A DNA stretch of 43,661 nucleotides from Lachnospiraceae bacterium (GTDB lineage: Bacteria; Bacillota; Clostridia; Lachnospirales; Lachnospiraceae): NCBI GenBank assembly GCA_016293925.1, contig JAEDCX010000009.1, forward strand, positions 1-43,661, written 5' to 3'. The stretch's first letter is position 1; the number at the start of each line of letters is the position of its first letter. Position numbers and translations under genes: made by a program. Below the pieces are notes generated by a model that worked only from the letters and a program-made list of their open reading frames with translations, was not told the origin of the DNA and did not search any database. Below are positions 17,212 to 25,267 of this stretch, one piece after another.

Positions 17212-18399
17212 CTACATTCTGTCAAGGCCGGTCAGACCGCTGTAATCTTTCACCGCGACAATCTTCCCGTCCTTCTGATATATTCTCGGAATCCGCTTGG
17301 ATATCTCACAGGCGAATTCATAATGAAATCTTCCCGACAATGCTCCTACTTCTTCCAGCGTGATTCTCTCCGCACCGTCCGCACCGATCAGCGTCACCTC
17401 ATCCCCGATTGCTACAGCAGGATCGGCGGATACATCCACCATGAACTGATCCATGCATATCCTGCCGATCACAGGATGCCGCATACCCCGGATCAGCACG
17501 GAACCCCGATTGGATAATCCCCTTGCATACCCGTCCGCATAGCCGATGGGTATGGTGGCAATCCGTGTCTCATGCCCGGTCACGTAAGTTCCGCCGTAAC
17601 TGACGGCAGTCCCTGCCGGTACCGTTTTGACATACGCCACATGACTTTTGAATTCCAGAGCCGGAATCAGTCCTTCACATGCATCTGCAATCTCCTCAGA
17701 GGGTTGCAGCCCGTATACGGTAATCCCCGCCCGGACCAGATCCATCCCCGCCTCAGGCAGCAGCATGATCGCCGCGCTGTTGGCACAATGCTTCATGGGA
17801 ATCCGGACGCCGGCCTCCTCCAGTTCCTTCAGAAATGCACGATATCGTCCGAACTGTTCCCGAACCCTGCTCTGATCGGATTCATCCGCACAGGCAAAAT
17901 GAGTAAATATCCCCTCCACTGCAATCCCCGGCAGGGCTGCAATGGATCTCACAAGATCAACGGAGCCCGGATCAGGCCGGATGCCGATTCTCGACATCCC
18001 GGTATCCACCTTGATATGTACATATGCCTTATGTCCCGTACGATGGGCGATCTCAGACAAGGCGGCAGCTTCTTCCACTGTGAAGACTGTCATTCGGATT
18101 TCCTCCGCAATCATCTGCGCATACGCATCCGGAAACACATATCCCAGTATCAGAATCGGCTTATGACAATCATTGCGACGCAGTTCAAGGGCCTCTTCCG
18201 GGGTTGCCACCGCATATCCCCAGATTTCTTCCCTACGCTCCATCATCCCGGCAATCATAACGGCACCGTGTCCGTATCCGTCGGCCTTAATCACACCAAC
18301 CACCCGGGTATCCGGACCGATTTTCGATCGGATCAGGTTCAGGTTATTCTCAATCGCATCCAAATGGATCAACGCATATCCTCTGCTAAATTGGTTCAT
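17212..18399 (-). CDS. alr: Alr, alanine racemase
   Basis: A 395-residue PLP enzyme that interconverts L- and D-alanine for peptidoglycan synthesis. Lys38 in VVGVIKADGYGHGA is the PLP-binding residue. The C-terminal domain carries the second catalytic tyrosine region (AVSYGGTYVTGHETRIATIPIGYADGYARG). MDQFMVD and GDEVTLIG are also typical. The open frame continues 80 codons upstream into nnr, but the ATG at 18399 (MNQFSRGYALIHLDAI) has an AGAGAGGA site and gives the normal length. It follows nnr by 26 bases and precedes mazF, and is probably transcribed from the rex promoter. Confidence 0.96.
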   Translation of the reverse strand: MNQFSRGYALIHLDAIENNLNLIRSKIGPDTRVVGVIKADGYGHGAVMIAGMMERREEIWGYAVATPEEALELRRNDCHKPILILGYVFPDAYAQMIAEEIRMTVFTVEEAAALSEIAHRTGHKAYVHIKVDTGMSRIGIRPDPGSVDLVRSIAALPGIAVEGIFTHFACADESDQSRVREQFGRYRAFLKELEEAGVRIPMKHCANSAAIMLLPEAGMDLVRAGITVYGLQPSEEIADACEGLIPALEFKSHVAYVKTVPAGTAVSYGGTYVTGHETRIATIPIGYADGYARGLSNRGSVLIRGMRHPVIGRICMDQFMVDVSADPAVAIGDEVTLIGADGAERITLEEVGALSGRFHYEFACEISKRIPRIYQKDGKIVAVKDYSGLTGLDRM

Positions 18400-18425
18400 A
18401 CAATCCTCTCTTTTCGTCCCGTCAT

Positions 18426-19922
18426 TTACAGATATTTCCACAGTTCTCCCGGCATAACCGTATTCGGTCCACGCCCCGCTGCGACCGCCCGGTCCGCCAG
18501 CATACCGTGGAGCAGCGTTCCGTTTACCGCAGCCCGGACGCATGCAGTCCTGATCTGCGTTGTCCTCCGAAGTTCCGCCGCCAGAATACCGCCGATCATA
18601 CCACACAGCACATCCCCGGAACCTGCTTTTGCAAGACAATCATTCCCCGTCATCGGTATCACAATCTCCCCGGAACCATCCCAGATCATTGTTCTGGAAT
18701 CCTTGCGGACAATCACCAGATCTGTACGCCTGCCCAGTTCCTGCAGTGTCTCATATGGCTGCTCCCGCATCCGTTGCAGATCCATCCCGCTGATGCGCTC
18801 ACATTCCTTCATATGAGGAGTCAGGATAAACCGTTCTGCATCACAACGGGCAAACAGATCTCCGATCTCCCCGTCCCGCGCCAGCAGTGTCAGGGCATCC
18901 GCATCCAGAACCACCGGCAGCATTGTCCGGGACAATACAATCCGAAGCAGTCGTTTCCCATAATCCCCGGTACCGATGCCGGGACCGATCACCACGCAGT
19001 CTCCCCATTGAATCGCCCGGAGCAGTTCCTCATCGGTTGTCGTATCCTTCACGCCGTAGACTAACAGTTCCGGCAGTGTACACACCACGTTATTCACCAC
19101 CCGTTCCTGTGTGATTACCTTCACCATTCCCGCTCCGACACGATAAGCAGCGTTACCCACCAGAATCGGGGTTCCCGGCATCTCTTCACTGCCGGCAATC
19201 ACCACCAGTTTGCCCCGGGTACCCTTATTGTCATTCACCCCGCGCTCCGGCATAATAAGATCCTCTGCATCGTAGGCTTTTACCAGCGGGGTATCTTCCA
19301 ATGCACCGGCCGGAATCCCGATCTCGCAGACCCGGATTCTGCCCGAGTATTCCCTGCCGCATCCGGTCAGAAGTCCCCGTTTCAGATACCCATAGGTTAC
19401 CGTCAGATCCGCCCGGAACGCCTCCGGCATCAGCCCCCCGGTATCTGCGTTGAGCCCGCTGGCAATATCCACGGCAATATGATACCCGGTTAGTGCATTC
19501 ATCCGGCGGATCAGTTCCAGCTGTGTTTCATCCAGATCCCGTGAAAGACCGATTCCGAAAAGAGCATCCACTATGATATCATATTCCCGATCCGGAAAAA
19601 TGTTATGCACCGCAAGCCCATGCGCCTGTGCAATGTTTCTCTGAAGCAGACACAGTTCGGAATATCGGTCACTCTCCTCCTGAAATACATCCACCCGATA
19701 GCCCGCCGTATGCAGCAGGCGCGCAATCGCCAGACCGTCTCCGCCATTATTGCCTCTTCCGCATACAACAAGAACGCCGGCGTCTTTCGCGAAGCGTTCT
19801 GTCATAATCCGGACCGTCTCCAGTGCTGCACGTTCCATGAGCACGATGGCCGGAATGCCGTATTGTGTTGTTGTATTCCTGTCTGCCTGCTTCATCTGGG
19901 AAGCGGAAACCACATATCTCAT
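18426..19922 (-). CDS. nnr: Nnr, bifunctional NAD(P)H-hydrate epimerase/dehydratase
   Basis: A 498-residue two-domain repair enzyme. The N-terminal YjeF_N domain (about 1-210) epimerises R- and S-NAD(P)H hydrate. VVCGRGNNGGDGLAIARLL is its cofactor-binding signature, and VDALFGIGLSRDL follows. The C-terminal ribokinase-like domain (about 225-498) is the ADP- or ATP-dependent dehydratase, with VVIGPGIGTG, LDADALTLL and NDCLAKAGSGDVLCGMIGGIL. Together they restore damaged NADH and NADPH. The ATG overlaps the stop of the preceding coiled-coil gene (ATGA), implying coupled translation. Placement behind rex puts NAD(H) repair beside the NADH/NAD+ sensor. Confidence 0.94.
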   Translation of the reverse strand: MRYVVSASQMKQADRNTTTQYGIPAIVLMERAALETVRIMTERFAKDAGVLVVCGRGNNGGDGLAIARLLHTAGYRVDVFQEESDRYSELCLLQRNIAQAHGLAVHNIFPDREYDIIVDALFGIGLSRDLDETQLELIRRMNALTGYHIAVDIASGLNADTGGLMPEAFRADLTVTYGYLKRGLLTGCGREYSGRIRVCEIGIPAGALEDTPLVKAYDAEDLIMPERGVNDNKGTRGKLVVIAGSEEMPGTPILVGNAAYRVGAGMVKVITQERVVNNVVCTLPELLVYGVKDTTTDEELLRAIQWGDCVVIGPGIGTGDYGKRLLRIVLSRTMLPVVLDADALTLLARDGEIGDLFARCDAERFILTPHMKECERISGMDLQRMREQPYETLQELGRRTDLVIVRKDSRTMIWDGSGEIVIPMTGNDCLAKAGSGDVLCGMIGGILAAELRRTTQIRTACVRAAVNGTLLHGMLADRAVAAGRGPNTVMPGELWKYL

Positions 19923-20563
19923 TGCGTTTCTCCCGAAGGTGTGCCGGGTTCTCCCGGCTTATACTGCATATCAAACAGTTCGATGACGTCCGCACCGAAC
20001 ACATCATGCATATAGTGATAGAGCTCCTGATTGCTCTCTTCCCGTTCCTGTTTCCGGACAATGTTTTTCTTCAGTTCCACCCTGACCATGGCAATCCACT
20101 TGGCTATCTCAGCAATATCCTTCTGGTTCCTGCCAATCTTACTGTAGCACAGTTCCATGGTCTCCAGCATCATGCTGTGATTCAACTGATCAATCTGCCT
20201 GGGAAGTTCTATCAATTCGTCTGCATAGGCATCTGTCTTTTCATTGCATTCCTCAATCAGACGTTTCTTCTCATCCAGCTTTTTGACAGTTTTCTCATTC
20301 TCATTGACACGCAGTTCCTCGGACAGCGGAATGATCTCCTGCATCATACGGTTTTTGAGTTTCTTGATCTCTTTCAGATCCTGGTTCAGTTTTCCCTGCC
20401 GCTTCAGAAGTTCGTTCATCTGCGCTTCCTTGGCAGCCAGTGATTTGCTTTTTTCCACGCGGGTAAATAACTGATGCCATTTATTATCCAGAATCAGAAT
20501 CGGAATCTGCTTGCCCTGAAGGGCTTCAACGAACTGATTTGTTTTTTCCACCGTTTTCCTCAC
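19919..20563 (-). CDS. Coiled-coil protein of unknown function in the rex operon
   Basis: A protein of about 214 residues with no recognised enzymatic motif. Residues of roughly 30-125 are rich in Lys, Glu and Leu with heptad-like spacing (for example KLNQDLKEIKKLKNRMMQEI), indicating long coiled coils. There is no signal peptide or membrane segment, so it should be cytosolic. It overlaps rex by 38 bases at its start and nnr by four bases at its end. Both candidate starts are GTG: 20563 has a weak site, and 20551 has AGGA at short spacing, so the true start may be four codons in. The tight packing between rex and nnr suggests coordinated expression, but the function is unknown. Confidence 0.75.
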   Translation of the reverse strand: MRKTVEKTNQFVEALQGKQIPILILDNKWHQLFTRVEKSKSLAAKEAQMNELLKRQGKLNQDLKEIKKLKNRMMQEIIPLSEELRVNENEKTVKKLDEKKRLIEECNEKTDAYADELIELPRQIDQLNHSMMLETMELCYSKIGRNQKDIAEIAKWIAMVRVELKKNIVRKQEREESNQELYHYMHDVFGADVIELFDMQYKPGEPGTPSGETQ

Positions 20564-21191
20564 GTTTTCTTCTGTTGATCTTGTAGGACAATTTCATCAG
20601 ACTGTCCGACAGATGTACATTCTCTACGATGACATCCTCCGGCACGTCCAGATCTACATGGGCAAAATTCCAGATTGCCTTGACTCCGTGCTTGACCAGT
20701 TGTCCGGTCACATCCACTGCACCGTTCTTCGGTATCGTCAACACCACAATGTCAATGTCATTCTGATCCACGAAGTCAATCACTTCCTCCATGGGTTTCA
20801 CCTGGATCCCCCGAAGCTGTTTTCCGTACAGCGCCGGATTAATGTCGAAGATTCCTTTGACGATGAATCCTCGTTTCTCAAAATTCACATAATTGGCCAA
20901 CGCCTGCCCCAGATTGCCTGCTCCGATAATGATCAGGTGATGATCGGTGTTCAGCCCCAGCAGTTTCCCGATCTCTTCATGCAGATAATCCACATTATAT
21001 CCGTAGCCCTGCTGTCCGAATCCGCCGAAATTGTTGAAATCCTGACGGATCTGCGACGCTGTAACGTTCATCAGCTCACTTAATTCCTGGGATGAGATCC
21101 GCTCCACATGGGCTGCTTTCAGATCTCCTAGGTATCTGTAATATCTTGGAAGGCGACCGATCACCGCCTGGGAAATCTCTTTTTCTTCCAC
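20526..21191 (-). CDS. rex: Rex, redox-sensing transcriptional repressor
   Basis: A 221-residue repressor that senses the NADH/NAD+ ratio and controls fermentation genes in Gram-positive bacteria. The N-terminal winged helix (about 1-85) includes ISSQELSELMNVTASQIRQD and FGGFGQQGYGYNVDYL. The Rossmann domain starts at IIIGAGNLGQALANY (near residue 85). The length matches the family. The start is GTG at 21191, with GGAGGA at good spacing; the ATG two bases earlier is out of frame. It is the first gene of the rex/coiled-coil/nnr/alr/mazF run and has a near-perfect promoter. I see no Rex operator (TTGTTAA-type inverted repeat) in that promoter, so autoregulation is not evident. Confidence 0.97.
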   Translation of the reverse strand: MEEKEISQAVIGRLPRYYRYLGDLKAAHVERISSQELSELMNVTASQIRQDFNNFGGFGQQGYGYNVDYLHEEIGKLLGLNTDHHLIIIGAGNLGQALANYVNFEKRGFIVKGIFDINPALYGKQLRGIQVKPMEEVIDFVDQNDIDIVVLTIPKNGAVDVTGQLVKHGVKAIWNFAHVDLDVPEDVIVENVHLSDSLMKLSYKINRRKREENGGKNKSVR

Positions 21192-21220
21192 ATCTTTTCC
21201 TCCGAACCACTCGTAATTGT

Positions 21221-21249
21221 ATTATAGTAATCCGTTAAAAAAATGTCAA
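21221..21249 (-). promoter_or_regulatory. Consensus sigma-A promoter of rex
   Basis: On the minus strand, TTGACA (21244-21249) and TATAAT (21221-21226) are both perfect hexamers, separated by exactly 17 bases and about 30 bases upstream of the rex GTG. It should drive rex, the coiled-coil gene, nnr, alr and probably mazF. Confidence 0.9.
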
Positions 21250-21281
21250 TGATATGCCCTATTTATCTTTCCCGAAATCTC

Positions 21282-21290
21282 TGTTATAAT
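21282..21290 (+). promoter_or_regulatory. Extended -10 promoter of the ABC-F gene
   Basis: TGTTATAAT on the plus strand is a perfect extended -10 element, 35 bases before the ATG at 21325. The -35 position is poorly conserved, as is common when TGn is present. It points away from the rex promoter. Confidence 0.65.
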
Positions 21291-21324
21291 TGCATGAGCA
21301 AATGAGAAGAAGGAAGTCCGATTT

Positions 21325-23268
21325 ATGTTATTATCCGTCAGCAATCTATCCAAAGCATTTTCCGAAAAAGTGGTTCTGAAAAATGCTTCTTTCCACATAA
21401 ATGAAACAGACAAAGCCGCCATTACCGGGATCAACGGAGCCGGGAAATCCACGCTCTTACGCATGATCATCGGGGAAATCTCCCCGGATGAGGGTACCGT
21501 TGTTTTTTCCCATGATGCCACCTACGGCTATCTGTCCCAGCAGCATACCGTTAACGGTACCCGCACGTTGTGGGAGGAGGTCGCCACGGTAAAACAGGAC
21601 ATTTTCGATATGCGGGACCAGCTGCGGTCCATGGAAGACCGTATGCCCCTCGTATCCGGTCAGGAATTGTCCCGTCTCATGGAACAATATCACACCCTGA
21701 CCCACCGGTATGAGTTGTGCAACGGCTACGCCTGTGAAAGTGAGATTACGGGTGTTCTGTGCGGCCTGTCCTTTTCCGAGGCGGATTTTCACAAACCGGT
21801 TGCCCAGTTCTCCGGCGGACAGAAAACAAGAATTGCCCTCGCCAAGATTCTCCTTCAGAAGCCAGACCTGATTCTGCTGGACGAACCCACCAACCATCTG
21901 GACATTCCTTCCATCCAGTTCCTGGAGAATTTCATCCGCAATTTCAAGGGGGCTGTTCTGCTGATCTCCCATGACCGTTATTTTCTGGACCGCACCATGA
22001 CGAAAATCATTGAGATCGACAATCATGAGGTCACGGTCTATACCGGTAACTATACCGAGTATGCAGCCAAACGCGAGCAGGTGCGCATCGCCAGATGGAA
22101 TGCCTATGCCAATCAGCAGAGAGTCATCCGTCATCAGGAGGAAGTGATTGAAAAACTCCGGTCCTTTCACCGGGAAAAATCCATCCGGCGCGCCGAGAGC
22201 CGCGAGAAAATGCTTGCCAAGATGGAAGTGCTGGAGAAACCGGTAGAGATCAGCCATCAGATGAAGCTGAACCTGACGCCCCATATTCTCAGCGGCAATG
22301 ATGTACTCTCCGTCCGTGGTCTCACGAAATCATATGGCTCGCATTCTCTGTTCCAAGATGCCGATATTGAGATCAAACGCGGGGAACATGTGGCACTGAT
22401 CGGAGACAACGGAACCGGGAAAACAACCCTGTTCAAGATCATCAACGAGCTGGTAACTGCTGACGCCGGAACCATCCGCCTCGGCACCAATGTTGTAATC
22501 GGTTACTACGATCAGGAGCACCAGGTCCTGACGGAGGACAACACACTGTTTGAGGAGATTTCCGATGCATATCCGGATCTTTCCAATACCGAGATCCGGA
22601 ATATACTGGCTGCTTTTCTGTTTACCAACGATGATGTGTTCAAACGGGTTTCCGAACTGTCCGGCGGAGAACAGGGACGTTTGTGTCTTGCGAAACTCAT
22701 GTTGTCGGAATGTAATTTCCTGATGCTGGACGAACCCACCAACCATCTGGATATGGATTCCAAGGAGATTCTGGAACATGCCCTGAATCAATATAGGGGA
22801 ACCTGCTTTTATATCTCCCACGACCGATATTTTGTGAATCGTACCGCCTCCAGAATCCTGGAGTTATCCGACGGCACCTTTCGGGAATATCTGGGGAATT
22901 ATGACTACTATCTGGAGAAAAAGCAGGAACGCCTGAACGCCCTTGCTGGGAATCCGACAGAGGGATCCGCAGGTGCCGGCAAAAAAAACTCCGTCTCCGC
23001 GTCTGAACACGCCCCGATGTCTGAAGGTGCCAGAGACTGGAAAGCCAGCAAAGAGGAACAGGCAAGACTGCGGAAGCTGGAGAATGAAGTGAAGAAAACG
23101 GAGGCGCGCATCGAAGAACTGGAAGCGGAAAACAAATCGCTGCTGGCAGAGATGTCGAGACCTGAGATTGCCACCAATTCGGTGGAGCTGCAGAAACTTG
23201 CCGCCCTGCATGAACGAAACGAAGCAGAACTGAATGCATTGTATGAGAAATGGGAGCAACTGCAATAA
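21325..23268 (+). CDS. ABC-F family ATPase
   Basis: A 647-residue soluble protein with two ABC ATPase domains and no membrane segments. Domain 1 has Walker A GINGAGKST (35-43) and signature FSGGQ (162-166). Domain 2 has Walker A GDNGTGKTT (360-368) and signature LSGGE (445-449). Both have DEPTNHLD Walker B motifs. The region between them includes the arm/linker helices typical of ABC-F factors. The C-terminal 100 residues form a coiled coil (for example KLENEVKKTEARIEELEAE), as in Uup/YdiF-type members. ABC-F proteins act on the ribosome, where they rescue stalled complexes or protect against antibiotics. The sequence does not distinguish a housekeeping factor from a resistance factor. The gene is alone, with its own promoter and terminator. 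Confidence 0.93.
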   Translation: MLLSVSNLSKAFSEKVVLKNASFHINETDKAAITGINGAGKSTLLRMIIGEISPDEGTVVFSHDATYGYLSQQHTVNGTRTLWEEVATVKQDIFDMRDQLRSMEDRMPLVSGQELSRLMEQYHTLTHRYELCNGYACESEITGVLCGLSFSEADFHKPVAQFSGGQKTRIALAKILLQKPDLILLDEPTNHLDIPSIQFLENFIRNFKGAVLLISHDRYFLDRTMTKIIEIDNHEVTVYTGNYTEYAAKREQVRIARWNAYANQQRVIRHQEEVIEKLRSFHREKSIRRAESREKMLAKMEVLEKPVEISHQMKLNLTPHILSGNDVLSVRGLTKSYGSHSLFQDADIEIKRGEHVALIGDNGTGKTTLFKIINELVTADAGTIRLGTNVVIGYYDQEHQVLTEDNTLFEEISDAYPDLSNTEIRNILAAFLFTNDDVFKRVSELSGGEQGRLCLAKLMLSECNFLMLDEPTNHLDMDSKEILEHALNQYRGTCFYISHDRYFVNRTASRILELSDGTFREYLGNYDYYLEKKQERLNALAGNPTEGSAGAGKKNSVSASEHAPMSEGARDWKASKEEQARLRKLENEVKKTEARIEELEAENKSLLAEMSRPEIATNSVELQKLAALHERNEAELNALYEKWEQLQ

Positions 23269-23289
23269 CAAACCAGTTACAATAAATCA

Positions 23290-23317
23290 CCCCGGATGCA
23301 CCGGCATCCGGGGTTTT
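23290..23317 (+). terminator. Terminator between the ABC-F gene and icd
   Basis: CCCCGGATGC (23290-23299) and GCATCCGGGG (23304-23313) form a perfect GC-rich 10-bp stem with a 4-base ACCG loop, followed by TTTT. It lies 21 bases after the ABC-F stop codon. In the minus direction it also follows icd but has only a loose T-rich tail (GATTTATT), so it may serve both convergent units. Confidence 0.88.
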
Positions 23318-23329
23318 CCGATCTATTTT

Positions 23330-24532
23330 CTATTGTTCCAGATTCTTACGAACTGCACGGATGAATTCTTCCGTATTCAGCACATGGACATCCGGCAGGG
23401 TCGTCATTGCCGCCAGCTCCTTGGTCATGTAACCGGATTCAATGGTATCAATGGTTGCTTTCTCCAATTTCTCCGCAAATGCAGATAATGCAGGCAGTTC
23501 ATCCAGCTCACCACGTTTCTTCAGCGCACCTGTCCATGCGAAGATCGTTGCAACGGAGTTGGTCGATGTTTCCTCTCCCCGCAGATGCTTGTAATAATGT
23601 CTCTGAACCGTTCCGTGAGCAGCCTCGTATTCGTATACACCCTTCGGACTTACCAGCACAGAAGTCATCATGGCAAGGGATCCGAACGCAGTGGAGACCA
23701 TATCGCTCATCACGTCACCGTCGTAATTCTTACAAGCCCAGATGAACCCGCCTTTTGCCCGCATCACGCGTGCCACCGCATCGTCAATCAGCGTGTAGAA
23801 ATACTCAATGCCAAGTTCCTTGAATTTATCGGCATACTCCGTTTCATAGATCTCCTGGAAAATATCCTTGAAGGTGTGGTCATATTTCTTGGAAATGGTA
23901 TCTTTGGTTGCAAACCACAGATCCTGTCTGGTATCCACTGCAAACTTGAAGCAGGACTGTGCAAAGCTGCGGATGGACTGCTCCGTGTTGTGCATTCCCT
24001 GGATCACGCCAGGACCCTTGAATTCGAAAATCGTATCTCTCGTAACGGTTCCGTCCTCAGCCGTAAAGACAATTTCTGCCTTTCCGGGGCCCGGAATCTT
24101 CATCTCAACGTTCTTGTAGACGTCACCATAGGCATGACGGGCCAGTGTGATGGGTTTCTCCCATGTTTTCACGTTCGGTTCGATTCCCTTGACGATAATC
24201 GGCGTTCTGAATACGGTACCGTCGAGAATCGCCCGGATGGTTCCGTTTGGTGATTTCCACATCTCCTTCAAGTGATATTCATCCATTCTTGCCGCATTGG
24301 GAGTGATGGTTGCACATTTTACCGCAACACCGTATTTCAGGGTTGCATTGGCACTGTCAACCGTAACCTGATCATCCGTAGCGTTTCTGTTCTCCAGCCC
24401 AAGATCATAATACTCTGTTTTCAGATCTACAAACGGCAAGATCAGTTCCTCCTTGATCATCTTCCAGAGAATTCTTGTCATTTCATCGCCGTCCATCTCT
24501 ACGAGAGGGGTCTTCATCATTATTTTTGCCAT
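23330..24532 (-). CDS. icd: NADP-dependent isocitrate dehydrogenase, eukaryote-like type
   Basis: A 400-residue cytosolic enzyme that converts isocitrate to 2-oxoglutarate and CO2 with reduction of NADP+. The start MAKIMMKTPLVEMDGDEMTRILW, TVDSANATLKYGVAVKCATITPN, RAILDGTVFRTPI and FIWACKNYDGDVMSDMV mark the homodimeric NADP-ICDH type also found in eukaryotes, distinct from the E. coli type. The AGGAG site supports the start at 24532. It is the third gene after the probable Re-citrate synthase and gntR, only five bases from the latter. With citrate synthase it supplies 2-oxoglutarate for glutamate. Aconitase is not in the window. Confidence 0.95.
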   Translation of the reverse strand: MAKIMMKTPLVEMDGDEMTRILWKMIKEELILPFVDLKTEYYDLGLENRNATDDQVTVDSANATLKYGVAVKCATITPNAARMDEYHLKEMWKSPNGTIRAILDGTVFRTPIIVKGIEPNVKTWEKPITLARHAYGDVYKNVEMKIPGPGKAEIVFTAEDGTVTRDTIFEFKGPGVIQGMHNTEQSIRSFAQSCFKFAVDTRQDLWFATKDTISKKYDHTFKDIFQEIYETEYADKFKELGIEYFYTLIDDAVARVMRAKGGFIWACKNYDGDVMSDMVSTAFGSLAMMTSVLVSPKGVYEYEAAHGTVQRHYYKHLRGEETSTNSVATIFAWTGALKKRGELDELPALSAFAEKLEKATIDTIESGYMTKELAAMTTLPDVHVLNTEEFIRAVRKNLEQ

Positions 24533-24537
24533 CTTGT

Positions 24538-25248
24538 TTACTCCTGTCTGTCTTCTTTTTTCTTGGTGAAATAAACATTATACAATCCGTTCGCCTCAAT
24601 GTTCCGGAACGCATTTACGATATGCAGATTGGCCAGTTGTTCCGCCTTATCCGCATCGCGGGCGATAATCGCTTCCATGATCTGTTCATGCTCGTTGGTG
24701 GAAGCGGCACTTCTGGATACATTGGACAAGGTTTTTCTTCTGACACGCATAACATACTGATGCAGATTGATCAGCTGATGTTTCAGCATCTTGGAATCAC
24801 AGGCTTCATACAGAATCTCGTGAAATCTGCTGTCCAGTTCGGCCATCTGTTCAAAATGTCCCCTGGAAGCATGAAACTTAGACAGATAGACATTCTCTTC
24901 CATTTCATCGATCTGTTCTTTTGTAATATGTTCCACAGCCCATCTGGCACACAGTCCCTCCAGTTTGGAGCGCATCATATAGATGTCCTTTACATCCTCT
25001 GCTGTGATCCCCGTCACATATGCGCCTTTGTTCGGAATAATCTGGATCAGTCCCTCCAGCTCCAGCTGACGGAACGCTTCCCGGACAGGCGTACGGCTCA
25101 CACCCATCTCTTCACCGATGGTAATCTCCCGAAGTTCCTCGTATTCAGCATACTTTCCATCCAGAATATCATCCCGCAGTTTCTGGAACACGCGTCCCCG
25201 CAGGGAATACTTATCCGTCACTTCATTCTTAACATCTGATTCTGACAT
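24538..25248 (-). CDS. GntR-family regulator with FCD domain
   Basis: A 236-residue regulator of the FadR subfamily. The N-terminal winged helix contains EITIGEEMGVSRTPVREAFRQLELEGLIQI, described here by its core VSRTPVREAFRQLE. It is followed by the wing NKGAYVTG. The C-terminal all-helical FCD domain (about 95-225) normally binds a small organic acid. The ATG at 25248 (MSESDVKNE) has a GAGGAG site; a longer frame upstream would overlap the citrate synthase gene. It is sandwiched between that gene (19 bases upstream) and icd (5 bases downstream). The operon promoter carries a palindrome centred on ATTGTATACAAT, close to the TnGTnnnACnA operator pattern of this subfamily. It is therefore a strong candidate autoregulator responding to a citrate-branch metabolite. 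Confidence 0.93.
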   Translation of the reverse strand: MSESDVKNEVTDKYSLRGRVFQKLRDDILDGKYAEYEELREITIGEEMGVSRTPVREAFRQLELEGLIQIIPNKGAYVTGITAEDVKDIYMMRSKLEGLCARWAVEHITKEQIDEMEENVYLSKFHASRGHFEQMAELDSRFHEILYEACDSKMLKHQLINLHQYVMRVRRKTLSNVSRSAASTNEHEQIMEAIIARDADKAEQLANLHIVNAFRNIEANGLYNVYFTKKKEDRQE

Positions 25249-25267
25249 TCCATTCTCCTCTTCATTA

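Noticed and set aside
21192..21324. Rex operator in the rex/ABC-F intergenic region
   Set aside because: No TTGTTAA-N4-TTAACAA-like inverted repeat is present; only promoter elements are visible.
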